Program-made: the position numbers and the translations under genes
DNA from: Polyangium mundeleinium
GTDB taxonomy: Bacteria; Myxococcota_A; Polyangia; Polyangiales; Polyangiaceae
Direction: 5' to 3'
DNA: 64,000 nucleotides
Assembly (NCBI RefSeq): GCF_028369105.1
Contig: NZ_JAQNDO010000001.1
Span: 3,155,001-3,219,000, forward strand
In this document: positions 39,887 to 49,150 of the stretch, piece after piece
Layout: every line of letters starts with the position of its first letter
Numbering within the stretch: the stretch's first letter is position 1
Notes under the pieces: generated by a model
The model's input: only the letters and a program-made list of their open reading frames with translations
Told to the model about the DNA's origin: nothing
Database searches by the model: none

Positions 39887-40462
39887 TCATTCCTGCCATC
39901 GCGTGTCGAGTGTGCAGAAAGGGGCACCGTTTCGGATGCACGTCGAATGCGTGATCTCCACGTCGTATCCGTCGAGCGCCTCGATGAACCCGCGCAGCCC
40001 GCCGGCCTCGAAGTGGCAGTTGAAGGGCTGACGCGACTCGACGATCGCGTGCCGCGCGCCCTTCATCGTGGCGTGCCACGTGCCACTGTCGCCCCGGGTG
40101 GCAAAGGTCCACATGGCCGGGAGCTGGACCATGAAATCAGTCGCGGTCTTGATCCCGAGCTCGTGGAGCTGGGTACGGAACATGAAATAGATGTTCCGGC
40201 CGATGAGCTCCGGAAGCGCGGGATCCCGGTCTTCGAGCTTGTTGAGGATCGTCTCGAGATCCTGGCCGAGATACCAGGCCGCAGGGTCGATGTCGCGGCA
40301 CGCTGCGACGTATTCCGGCGGGACGTCATCCCCGCCGACAGTCACGAGCATGGTAAACAGGCTTCCCAGCGTCAGCGTCGGCCCGGAGCGGTCTTCCGTC
40401 CCGGGATCGGGGTGGGCCTTCAGCTCCAGCGGCGCATAACGCGAAAACCGTTGCATACGCAC
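39887..40462 (-). CDS. V4R/haem-NO-binding-like sensory protein
   Basis: A 191-aa cytoplasmic protein I cannot name with certainty. The C-terminal region 'CHFEAGGLRGFIEALDGYDV' then 'TCIRNGAPFCTLDTRW' fits the V4R/HNOB-like small-molecule-binding fold, where Cys residues in this place bind ligand or metal. The central region 'LHELGIKTATDFMVQLPAMW' also fits that family. Many myxobacterial genomes encode such stand-alone modules. Its position 10 bp upstream of a STAS protein suggests it is the sensory input for that protein; this is inference. Confidence 0.6.
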   Translation of the reverse strand: MRMQRFSRYAPLELKAHPDPGTEDRSGPTLTLGSLFTMLVTVGGDDVPPEYVAACRDIDPAAWYLGQDLETILNKLEDRDPALPELIGRNIYFMFRTQLHELGIKTATDFMVQLPAMWTFATRGDSGTWHATMKGARHAIVESRQPFNCHFEAGGLRGFIEALDGYDVEITHSTCIRNGAPFCTLDTRWQE

Positions 40463-40519
40463 GATCCTTTCGCCGCATAGGATCCGGCGTCAAGGAAAAA
40501 TGCGTCGTTCGGACGGGAA

Positions 40520-40753
40520 TCAGTAATGTTGGTCGAGGATGGCGGGATCCGCCGTCACGGAGAATACTTCATTGCAGCGGCGACAGCGGTATTTCACCTT
40601 CGTCGGCCGTGCGGAGATGCCGAAGAAGAGGCGGAGATACCCGGATATGGTGTAGACGCCCTCGGGGCTCACCAGGTGGTGCTCGCGGCCATGGCCGCAG
40701 GCGCAGGTCCGGGCCTTCGATTCGGAGGAGGCGATCGTGGGTTCCTGGGTCAT
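40520..40753 (-). CDS. Small zinc-ribbon-like protein
   Basis: A 77-aa protein with two metal-ligand pairs: 'CACGHGREHH' near residue 17-26 and 'YRCRRCNEVF' near 55-64. The spacing suits one structural zinc. There is no signal peptide and I recognise no family. The gene starts 2 bp after the stop of the exported lipoprotein gene and is the last of the ABCG/TonB-receptor operon. ATG 40753 is preferred because upstream sequence in this frame is an antisense-like shadow of the lipoprotein gene. Confidence 0.7.
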   Translation of the reverse strand: MTQEPTIASSESKARTCACGHGREHHLVSPEGVYTISGYLRLFFGISARPTKVKYRCRRCNEVFSVTADPAILDQHY

Positions 40754-40755
40754 GG

Positions 40756-41832
40756 TCACTCCACTCGGATATAGCGCTGCACGTAGGTCGAGCCACCACG
40801 CGTGTCGCGAACGACCCCCCAAATCTGATAAAGGCCGGGCTCGGCGGGCGGGATCCATTTCGTGCTGTGCTCGTCTTTGTAGCCCTCGGTCACGCCGCTG
40901 ATGAGCGAGATTCCGCCGCCCGTGAGGTCGCCTGCTTCGACCAGCCAGTCGACCCAGACCGCCTCGTAAATCTGCTCGCCGCCGACCATTTCGCCGGGAT
41001 CGATCTCGGCGATCGTGGGCTCGACGATGAGGTCGAGCTCGTGCTCGGGGCAATTCTCGTAGGGGTCGCCCGCGAAGCACCCGACGGCCCGGCGCTCGTC
41101 GACCGTGGAGGGGCAAGCCTTGATCGTCGGCGCCTCGGTGAAATCCTCGGGGATGGGCTCGCCGTCGAGCGTCATGCCGGCGACGGGCGGGTTCTGGTTC
41201 GTCCGGCCGTCCTCGAAAGTGTAAATCTGCGAGAACCCGGGGACGAAGCTGTCGGCGGCGAGGCGATTGCCCGCGGAATCGAAGCAGCCGAACGGGAAGA
41301 AGCCCGCCTTGCCCGAAGGGTCGAGCTCGATCGGCTTGATCTCGCCGGCGCAGGCGAAGAAAAACACGAATTGCAGGCCGTACTTCGAGCCGCCGTCGGG
41401 CGTCGGGCGCTGGGAGAGGATGTCCTCGGGAATGGTGGTCGTGAACGTCGGCCCGAAGCCGATGAGCCCGGGCGGGAGGTTGCCGCCGCTCTCGCCGAGG
41501 CTCTGGAAGGTCTTCAAGAGCTGCGGGAAGCAGCCATAATAGAGGTCGCCCGGCGGGTTGTAGCAGCCGCCGATCCAGAGGATCTGGACGGGGCGCGGGC
41601 CGTCGCCCTCGGGGTCGGGGTAGCCGTCGTAGAAGGACATGTCGAAGCGGACCTCTTCGCCCGGCTGCGCGTAAGGTTTGTCCGCAGTGACCGAGAAGAC
41701 CCGCAGGCCATTGACGAGGTTCGACGACACCCAGCCAGGCGAGCAGCCGCTCGCAGAGGCGATCGGGGCGGCGAGCGTCGCGGCCGCGAGCGCCCCGAGC
41801 ACGTGACGTCGGAAGGAGCGCGTGTACTTCAT
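40756..41832 (-). CDS. Exported lipoprotein of unknown function, TonB-receptor partner
   Basis: A 358-aa protein with a Tat-like or Sec signal ('RSFRRHVLGALAAATLAAPIASASGC'; lipobox Cys30). The body is beta-rich with eight or more Cys residues, for example 'GGCYNPPGDLYYGCFPQ' and 'VGCFAGDPYENCP', and two strands that look like Ig-type domains ('VFSVTADKPYAQPGEEVRF' at the start, 'PAEPGLYQIWGVVRDTRGG' at the end). It follows the TonB-dependent receptor by 24 bp, as SusD-like surface partners do, although it does not resemble SusD. It may be the substrate-capture lipoprotein of that receptor. Confidence 0.75.
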   Translation of the reverse strand: MKYTRSFRRHVLGALAAATLAAPIASASGCSPGWVSSNLVNGLRVFSVTADKPYAQPGEEVRFDMSFYDGYPDPEGDGPRPVQILWIGGCYNPPGDLYYGCFPQLLKTFQSLGESGGNLPPGLIGFGPTFTTTIPEDILSQRPTPDGGSKYGLQFVFFFACAGEIKPIELDPSGKAGFFPFGCFDSAGNRLAADSFVPGFSQIYTFEDGRTNQNPPVAGMTLDGEPIPEDFTEAPTIKACPSTVDERRAVGCFAGDPYENCPEHELDLIVEPTIAEIDPGEMVGGEQIYEAVWVDWLVEAGDLTGGGISLISGVTEGYKDEHSTKWIPPAEPGLYQIWGVVRDTRGGSTYVQRYIRVE

Positions 41833-41856
41833 CCCATTCCCTCCTCGCGAATCGGC

Positions 41857-44558
41857 CTAGAAATCACCACGAATGCCGAAGCTCGGCAGGATCGGCACGC
41901 CCGTCACGTATTGCCGCGCGGTGTAGTTGAAGTTGTAATCGATCCCCTCGACGTTCTGGCTGTTGTAGACGTTCTGGACGTCGAGGTAGAGCGAGAGCTG
42001 CCAGCTCTTGAAGCGGAACCGCCGATCGAGGCGAATGTCGAGCTGGTGGAACATGGGGAATCGCTCGCTGAACGGGCCGCTGTACGGGATCGCCACGTAG
42101 GTGCCGACGGCGGCGTTGTAAATGGAGTTCGCGCGATTTGGGATGCAGCCTTCTTGCTCGAAGTTGCAGACGTTCGGCGTCGTGAGGTTGCCAGAGACGA
42201 GGCGGAACCGCGCGCCGAACTCCCAGCCGCCGCCGAGGCGATAACTGCCGAGCGCCGTGAGGATGTGCGTCTGGTCGAAGGAGATAGGCTGCTCGTCGGC
42301 GCCGGGGAGCGGCGTGCGGAGGCTGCGCGAGAGGGTGTAGGCGACCAGCCGAAGAAGTTCGCGTCGGCCTTGTACTTGAGCAGGAACTCGGCGCCGAAAA
42401 TACGGCCCTTGCCGAGGTTCCCGCGCTCGGTGCTGCCCCCGACGGCCGCGGGCTGCTGGGAGATGAGGCGATCGAGCTGCTTGTAAAAGCCTTCGACGCT
42501 GAGCTCGATGTTGCGCGAAAATTCCTGCTCTGCGCCGATCGCATAATGAATGGCGCGGTTCGAACGGAGCCCGGGCGTGCCGAACGGAGGGATCGTCTCC
42601 TGCGGCTGCGGCGGTTGGGTGTACGCGCCCACGCCGCCCTTGAGCGTCGAGCGCGGGAACTTGGAGGTGAGGTCGATGCGCCCATTGACGCGCGGAGAGA
42701 TGTCGATGCCGTCCACGCGGTTGTAGCCGTCGACGCGAACACCCGGGACGAGCTTGGCCCGTCCCGTCGGCGCGATCTCGAGCTCGACGTAGCCGGCCGG
42801 GCTGACAATCCAGCCGCTGAACTCGGATTCGATGAGGGGGCGCGTGGAGAAGGGGCCGCCCGAGGGCTCGCCCGCGCGCGGCGGCGCAGGGCCGCGGTAC
42901 TTCGCGTCGGCGTAGTTCGTGAACACGTCGAGGCCGGTGTTCAGCGTGAGGCCCTTGCTGATGCGGCGCGTGTACTCGGCTCGACCGCTGATGCTGTAGT
43001 TCGTGAGGTTGAAGAAGAAGGGGCCGACGCCGAAATCGAGCTGGTCGATGCCGACCGCAGCGACCGCGGAGAAGCGGTTCTTGTCGTCGATGTCGTTGTC
43101 GTAGCGGAGCTGGATGCGGTGAAAGCCCGTGTGAAACCCCGCGTTGCCGCTGATCGCAGGCTCGCCGGGCGGAGGCTGGTCGGCGATGAGCGCGATGGAG
43201 TCGTCCGCGCCGAAGAAGGTGAGGCGCACGCTCGAGCTCGGCGTCGGGTTCGCCTCGAGGCCGAGCTGATAGTCCCAGTAGACGGGGAGCTGCGTGATGC
43301 CCGCGCCCGCGGCGTCGAGGGCGAGGCCGAGCGTGGCGTCGAGGTAGCTGCGCCGCGCGCCCGCGATGAAGCGGACCTTGTTCTTCGTGCCAGGCACGGG
43401 GCCCTCGGCGATGAAACGCGCGTCGACGAGGTCGGCCTGCGCCATGCCGTGGTACTTGCCGTCGTTCTTGGGCGCGCGGACCGCGACGTCGACGATGCCG
43501 CCCATGACGCGGCCATACTGGGCGCTGAAGTTGCCCGGGAAGAAGTCGATGCGCTCGATCATCTCGGTCGGGACGACCGAGGACAAACCACCGAAGTGGT
43601 AGATGAGCGGGATCTGGGTGCCGTCGAGGAACGTCTGCGTATCCTGCGGGGCCGAGCCACGCACGAGCAGGATGCCCGCGATGGCAGGCGGGCGCGCGAC
43701 GCCGGGCAGGTTTTGCAGCGCGCGGAGGGCGTCGCCGTTCGTGCCCGGGATGCGGAGCATCTCGCGTTGTTCGAGCGTCCGCTTCGTGACCTCACGCGGC
43801 GCGCGCGCGCCACGCACGACGACTTCGAGGCCGTCGCTCGTGGCGACGAGGCGGTACTTGACCTCGATGGACTCGCCCGCGGCGATCTCCTCGGTGACGT
43901 CGAGCGCGTCGTAGCCAGGCGCCGTGATGATCACGCGGTACTTGCCCGGCCCGAGCGCGTCGAAGCGGAAGTTGCCGTCGCCGTCGACCGTGGCTTCGTT
44001 CTGCCCGGAAGGGCCGCTGAGCAGGACCGTGGCGCCAGCCAGCGGGACGTCGCCGCCGCTCGCGAGCACGACGCCGCGGAGCGCTTCGCTGGCCTGCGCG
44101 GCGGAGGGTTTGTCTCCGGAGCCGGCGTCGGGCGGAGGCTCAGCCTTCTTCAGCGCGAACGAGTAGCGGTAGAGGATGCGCGCGGCCGCAGGCGTGCCGT
44201 CGGCCTTGCGCGCAGGCTCGAACTCAAGCTTCTTCGCGGCCTCGACGGCCGACTCGTCGAAGCCGTGCCCCGCGGGCTCGATGACGACGACGTTCTTGAC
44301 CTTGCCGGTCTTGTCGATGTCGAGCTGGAGGGTGACGGTGGCTTCGAGCCCGGCCTTCTCGGCCTCGGGCGGATACACCGGCGGCTGGTAGTTGAGCGGC
44401 CGGGGCATCGCGGCCCCCGTGGGCGCGGCGGGCGCGCTCGGGGAAGGCGCGTCGCCGGGCGGGGCAGGCTGCGCGAGGGCAGGGGTGGAGAAGGTCCCGG
44501 CGACGAACCCCGCGAGGACGAGGGCGAGGGCGCTCTTCTGGCAAGGAAGCAGGTTCAC
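41857..44558 (-). pseudogene. TonB-dependent receptor with N-terminal TonB-CTD-like domain, -1 frameshift
   Basis: An outer-membrane active transporter of about 900 aa if intact. The signal peptide is about 1-29. Residues 55-140 resemble the TonB C-terminal domain ('PPVYPPEAEKAGLEATVTLQ', 'AAKKLEFEPARKADG'). A carboxypeptidase-regulatory-like domain follows (about 158-240), then the plug (about 245-380, 'LRIPGTNGDALRALQNLPGV') and the barrel. After 'ANFFGW' the frame changes: barrel sequence resumes as 'AYTLSRSLRTPLPGADE' and runs to 'GIRGDF'. The span of 2702 bp is one base short of 901 codons; adding one G at 42345-42346 repairs it. Sequencing error is likely. Start is 4 bp after the ABCG gene. 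Confidence 0.85.
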
Positions 44559-44562
44559 GTGG

Positions 44563-47500
44563 TCATACCGGATCGCGGCGCTTCAAGATGATGCAAAGGA
44601 CGACGACGAGGGAGATCGTGAAGCCCCCGAGCACCGCGAAGGGCAGCCACGTGTTCTCGTAGTTCGTGAAGCCCCAGCCGCCCGCGAGGTTGTCGGAGGC
44701 CATCTGCGCGATCGAGCACTTGAACTTGCCAGCCTCGATGAAGTCGGCAGGCGCGCTCTCGGTGCGGCCGAGATCGATGACCCACGAGGGATCCTCCTTG
44801 AGCGCGATGCGCTCATGGACGATGGAGCCCTCGAAGCCCCAGCGGGCGGGCATGATCATCATGAGGGGCTTCAGGTGGGGGACCGTCGTCATCGGGACCA
44901 TGAGCCCCCCGAGGACTACCTGAGGGATGAGCGCGAGGGGCGTCAAGGCCATGGCCGCCTCGGAGGAGGTGACGACGGTCGAGAGGAGGAGCCCGAGCGC
45001 GACGGCCGCGAGCGAGGTGGCCACGAGCGAGGCGAGCTGCATCAAGAACGCAGCGGGGCCGCCATGGAAGCCGAGCGTGAAGAACACGATCGCGAGAAGG
45101 ATCGTGCACTGCACGATGCAGAAGAACGCGAGCAGGATGTACTTCGAGAGGACGTAGTTGAGCAGGCCCAGGGTGACCATGCGCTCGCGCATGTAGATGG
45201 CCCGCTCGGCCACGATCTCGCGCGCCGAGTTGGAGGTGCCGAACCAGACGGCGGCGACGACGAGGAAGAAGATGGCGCCGGTGTTGTCGGCGGTGGCCGT
45301 CATGCTCTTCAAGATGTTGTCGGTGCTCGTGTTGCCGCCGAACTTCTTGCCGAGCTCCTGGAGCGCGCCGAGGCACCACGCAGGGACGGCCTTCTCCTGC
45401 CAGCCGAACACGATCGCGAGCAGGACGCCGATGATCGGCGCCTGCGCGAGCATGATGGCCGTGCCGGCGGTGTCTCGCATCTTCGTCTTGAAGTAACGCG
45501 AGAGCAGGAGGCCGAGCTGGCCCTTCGTGGTGGCGCGTCGCTCGGGGATCGCGCGCTGTCCCTGGCCGGCGCCTATCTCGCGCCGGCCCGTGTACATCTT
45601 CCGGTAGGTGGGGTTCTGATCGCTGAAGTACTCGCGGCGCCACTCGAGCGCGGCGTTTTTCCTCGCGGTCCCGCGCGGCACGTTCGGATCGCGCGCGCGC
45701 ATCGCGTCGTAGAGGGCCTTCTCGCGCGAGGCGATCATCTCGAACATGTCGCGCGGGTTGTCGATGTCGTTGCGCTGGCCGGCGCGCTCCTTCCACGTGC
45801 CGAAGAAGCGGTACGACTCGCCTTGCGTGGGGCCGAAGAAGATCGGCACGCCGCCGTAGCCCATGGTCAGCGTGTGCGTGAACTTCTCGTACTCGTCCTT
45901 CGCCGGCTGATGGATCGTCATGATGATCGTCTTGCCGGTCGCCTTCGTGAGGTCGTGCAAGAGCGTGATCAGCGCGGTGGTGTCGTCGGCGGCGAGGCCG
46001 GAGGTGGGCTCGTCGAGGAAGAGGATGACGGGGTCGGTGACGAGCTCGAGCGCGATGTTGACGCGCTTGCGCTGACCACCGGAGAGGATCTTCTTCTCGG
46101 GCTTGCCGATCTGGAGGTTCTTCACGCCCTCGAGGCCGAGGTCCTTGATCGTCTGCTCGACGCGCGCGTCGATCTCCTCCTCGGAGTAGTCGGGCGGGAG
46201 GCGGAACTTCGCGCTGTACTTCACGGCCTCGAAGACCGTGAGCTCGGGATGCACGAGGTCGTCCTGCGGGACGTAGCCGATCGAGCCGCGCAGGTTGTCG
46301 TAGATGTTGTAGAGGTCCTCGCCGTTGATGCGGACGACGCCGGAGGTCGGCGGGAGGTAGCCGTTCAACGTGAGCAAGAGCGTCGTCTTGCCCGCGCCCG
46401 AAGGGCCCATGAGCGCGATCATGTCGCCCGGGAGCGCCTTGAACGAGACGTCGTCGAGCAGGCGCTTCATCTCGCTCGGGTTGTCGCGATCGGGGACCTC
46501 GAGGACAAGGCTCCACGCCTCGATCTCGTAGAGAGGTTTGCCCGCCCAGCGATCGGCCGAGTACTCCTCCTGGACGACCTGGACCGCGCCCGAAGAGCCG
46601 AGCTCGATCTGGAGCGGCATCGGGCCGATGAAGAACTTCTCGCCGCTCTGGATGCCGATCTTCTGGCCCGGCGGGATGCGCTGGCCGCGGACGTACGTGC
46701 CGTTCGCGCTGCCGCGATCCTCGACGAAGAGCTGCCCGCTGATCTGGTGCACGAGCGCGTGGCGGCTCGAGACCTGCGGCTGCTGAATGACGATGTCGTT
46801 GTCGGGCGTGCGGCCGATGCTCTTCTGCCCGCCGCCGCTCGGCCCCGCGAAATCGAGCTGGCCAAGGACGGTCTTGTTCTTCTTGCCCGGCGCGCCCGCG
46901 GCCGGCGCAGCACCCGAGACGGGCGGATATCCTTGCGGCTGCGCGGGCGGGTAGCCCTGCGCTTGTGCAGGCGGATAGCCCTGCTGCGGCATCGAGACGT
47001 TCGTCTGTGGCATGGGCGCCGAAGGCTGCTGCGCATACGCGCCGCTCGGCACGGGCGCGACGCCGCCACGCGAGGCCTGCGCGAGGCGCGCGAGGAGCTC
47101 GACGGGAACAGGCACGGGGCCAAACGCGACGACGCCGCTCGGATCGATCGGCGTGGGCTGCGCAGCCTGGATCTTCGTGGTGCCGACGTACGTGCCGCTC
47201 GTCGAGCCGTTGTCGACGACGAGCATGCGATCGAGCATCACGGTCGCGTGCTGGCTCGACACGCTCGGGTGTTGAAGGACGAGCGAGGCGCGCGCCGGAT
47301 CCCGGCCGATCACGAGCTGCCCCGCAGGCGCAGGCGTGCTGCCCGTGGTCATGATCGACAGGATGATCGCGGGGTGGCTGAGCGGGACGGGCGCGCGGCC
47401 GACGACGAACTGGGTGCGGAAGTCGAAGGGGACTTCTTCACCCGGGGCGAGCTGACGGTTGTTCGCGAACGAGGGCGCCGCGCCGCCGCCGATGAACACG

Positions 47501-47625
47501 AGCCTGCCGCCGCCCTGATGGACGAGGCGCGCGTGTTCGGGCGCGACGCTGGGATCCGCGATGACGACGTCGCACGTGGGAGCGCTGCCGATCGTGAGGG
47601 TCTGCTTGCCGAAGCCGGGGACCAT
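44563..47625 (-). CDS. ABCG-type ABC exporter with N-terminal FHA domains
   Basis: A 1020-aa half-transporter with fused ATPase and permease. FHA-like domains lie at about 1-95 (degenerate), 118-175 ('LVIGRDPARASLVL...SSQHATVM') and 262-340 ('SIGRTPDNDIVI...SSRHALVH...GSANGTYVRG'), with a Pro/Gln/Gly linker between the second and third. The ATPase has Walker A 'GPSGAGKTT' (about 406), signature 'LSGGQRKR' (about 515), Walker B 'VILFLDEP' and 'IMTIHQPAKDEYEKF', the WHITE/ABCG pattern. Six or seven C-terminal helices form the ABC-2 permease. FHA domains bind phosphothreonine, so export is probably gated by a Ser/Thr kinase and reversed by the PP2C phosphatase encoded just upstream. Confidence 0.92.
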   Translation of the reverse strand: MVPGFGKQTLTIGSAPTCDVVIADPSVAPEHARLVHQGGGRLVFIGGGAAPSFANNRQLAPGEEVPFDFRTQFVVGRAPVPLSHPAIILSIMTTGSTPAPAGQLVIGRDPARASLVLQHPSVSSQHATVMLDRMLVVDNGSTSGTYVGTTKIQAAQPTPIDPSGVVAFGPVPVPVELLARLAQASRGGVAPVPSGAYAQQPSAPMPQTNVSMPQQGYPPAQAQGYPPAQPQGYPPVSGAAPAAGAPGKKNKTVLGQLDFAGPSGGGQKSIGRTPDNDIVIQQPQVSSRHALVHQISGQLFVEDRGSANGTYVRGQRIPPGQKIGIQSGEKFFIGPMPLQIELGSSGAVQVVQEEYSADRWAGKPLYEIEAWSLVLEVPDRDNPSEMKRLLDDVSFKALPGDMIALMGPSGAGKTTLLLTLNGYLPPTSGVVRINGEDLYNIYDNLRGSIGYVPQDDLVHPELTVFEAVKYSAKFRLPPDYSEEEIDARVEQTIKDLGLEGVKNLQIGKPEKKILSGGQRKRVNIALELVTDPVILFLDEPTSGLAADDTTALITLLHDLTKATGKTIIMTIHQPAKDEYEKFTHTLTMGYGGVPIFFGPTQGESYRFFGTWKERAGQRNDIDNPRDMFEMIASREKALYDAMRARDPNVPRGTARKNAALEWRREYFSDQNPTYRKMYTGRREIGAGQGQRAIPERRATTKGQLGLLLSRYFKTKMRDTAGTAIMLAQAPIIGVLLAIVFGWQEKAVPAWCLGALQELGKKFGGNTSTDNILKSMTATADNTGAIFFLVVAAVWFGTSNSAREIVAERAIYMRERMVTLGLLNYVLSKYILLAFFCIVQCTILLAIVFFTLGFHGGPAAFLMQLASLVATSLAAVALGLLLSTVVTSSEAAMALTPLALIPQVVLGGLMVPMTTVPHLKPLMMIMPARWGFEGSIVHERIALKEDPSWVIDLGRTESAPADFIEAGKFKCSIAQMASDNLAGGWGFTNYENTWLPFAVLGGFTISLVVVLCIILKRRDPV

Positions 47626-47731
47626 GCGGGCTACCTTTCACCACGAACGTCCGCGGAGAGCAACGGGGACGGCCGCGCCTCGCGTGACGGAAGCAGGATA
47701 GGCGCGCCGGGGCGGCGTTCGCCAGCGGTGT

Positions 47732-49099
47732 TCAGCGCAGGAAAAGCGCCCAGATGAGCAGGAGGAGCAGCACCGCGATCACGGCCGACATGCCGATGAT
47801 CACGTACACGATGCCCGCCTGGGAAGGACGCCCGCGGGTCGCCACGGAAATCGGCACTGACGGGACGGGCGAAGGGGCCTCCGGCGGGTGCGTCTTCGAG
47901 GGGCCCTGGCCCGAGACCTGGGTGGCCTGGGGAGGCGCATAACGCGCCGAGGGCGGCGGCAAGGGGAGCTGGGCCGCGAACGGCGCGAGGCGCGGCTGCT
48001 CGGGCATCGTGGGCGAGGGCGCGACGGGGCGATCCACGGCCGTCGGCTGCACCGGGGCAAAACCCGGCGACGAGGGCGAAGGCGGAGGCATGGGCAGGCC
48101 GCTCTGATCTGGCGCGGTCGGCGCCGCGGAGGAGGCGGCAGGCGAGAGCAAGGTGGGGACCGGCACGGGCGGGGGCAGGCCGAGCTTCGTCCCCGTCGCG
48201 GTCTTCGCCGTGTCGACCGCGGTCATCGGTCGCGTCTCCTGCGGGGGCGCGGGCCGCGGGCTCGTAGGCTCCGGCGCGTTCGCGGGCGCCTGCGGGATGG
48301 TGTGCGACGCGCGCGGCGCGTGCTCGACGATGCGTACCATCTGCACGGTGATGTTGTCGTGGCCGCCGCGATCGTTCGCGAGGTTGACGAGCTGGTTGCA
48401 AGCGTGCGGGAGCGCGCCCGAGGCGAGGGCCTGGCGCACGGCGCCGAGGATGTCGACGCCGAGGACGAGGTCGGTGAGGCCGTCGCTCGACTGGAGCAGG
48501 ATGTCGCCCGGGAACATCTCCATCGGCTCGGGGCGAACCTCGACCTCGACTTCGGGGCGCATGCCGAGGGCGCGCGTGATCTTGTTCGCGTCGGGATGCC
48601 CGATGGCCTCGGCCTCCGTGAGCATGCCGGCGTCGATCATGCCCTGCACCATCGAGTGGTCTCGCGTGAGTGGGTAGATCTGGCCCGCGCGGATGCAGTA
48701 GGCGCGGCTGTCGCCGACGTGCGCGACGTCGAGGCCACGATCACCGATGAGCATGGCGACGACCGTCGAGCCGGGCCGCCCGCGGTTCTCGGGCGGCCCG
48801 CCGAGCTGGTACACGCGACGCCCGGCCTCCTCGATCGCGGCCTTGAGTGCGGCCGCGGCCGTGGCGCCGGGCGGGGCTTGATCGATGACCTCGAAGATCG
48901 TGGCGATCGCGGTGCGGCTCGCCTCCCGGCCTCCGTAATGCCCGCCCATGCCGTCGCAGAGGACGACGAGGTGGCCGAAGCGCGTCTCGGCGTACCCGCA
49001 CGAGTCCTCGTTGACCTGCTTGTTCGGATCGCGGCCAGGATCGCTGGCCTGGGCGAACTCGATCCGGACGCGGGTGCCGAGGGCCTGAGGGTCGCTCAT
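47732..49099 (-). CDS. PP2C-family Ser/Thr protein phosphatase, membrane-anchored
   Basis: A 455-aa phosphatase. The catalytic domain (about 10-265) has the metal-binding motifs 'NEDSCG', 'VLCDGMGGHYGG', 'VAHVGDSRAY', 'SSDGLTDLV' and 'GGHDNITVQMV', as in PstP/Stp-type bacterial PP2C. A long Pro/Ala/Ser linker (about 275-425) ends in one C-terminal membrane helix ('GIVYVIIGMSAVIAVLLLLLIW' region), so the enzyme faces the cytoplasm from the inner membrane. It lies between two FHA-domain membrane proteins on the same strand and is the obvious eraser of their phosphothreonine marks. Confidence 0.94.
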   Translation of the reverse strand: MSDPQALGTRVRIEFAQASDPGRDPNKQVNEDSCGYAETRFGHLVVLCDGMGGHYGGREASRTAIATIFEVIDQAPPGATAAAALKAAIEEAGRRVYQLGGPPENRGRPGSTVVAMLIGDRGLDVAHVGDSRAYCIRAGQIYPLTRDHSMVQGMIDAGMLTEAEAIGHPDANKITRALGMRPEVEVEVRPEPMEMFPGDILLQSSDGLTDLVLGVDILGAVRQALASGALPHACNQLVNLANDRGGHDNITVQMVRIVEHAPRASHTIPQAPANAPEPTSPRPAPPQETRPMTAVDTAKTATGTKLGLPPPVPVPTLLSPAASSAAPTAPDQSGLPMPPPSPSSPGFAPVQPTAVDRPVAPSPTMPEQPRLAPFAAQLPLPPPSARYAPPQATQVSGQGPSKTHPPEAPSPVPSVPISVATRGRPSQAGIVYVIIGMSAVIAVLLLLLIWALFLR

Positions 49100-49150
49100 C
49101 GCGGAAGGGCCGGGGGGTGGAGGCCGGGACGACGATCGTTCGAGTGTAGA

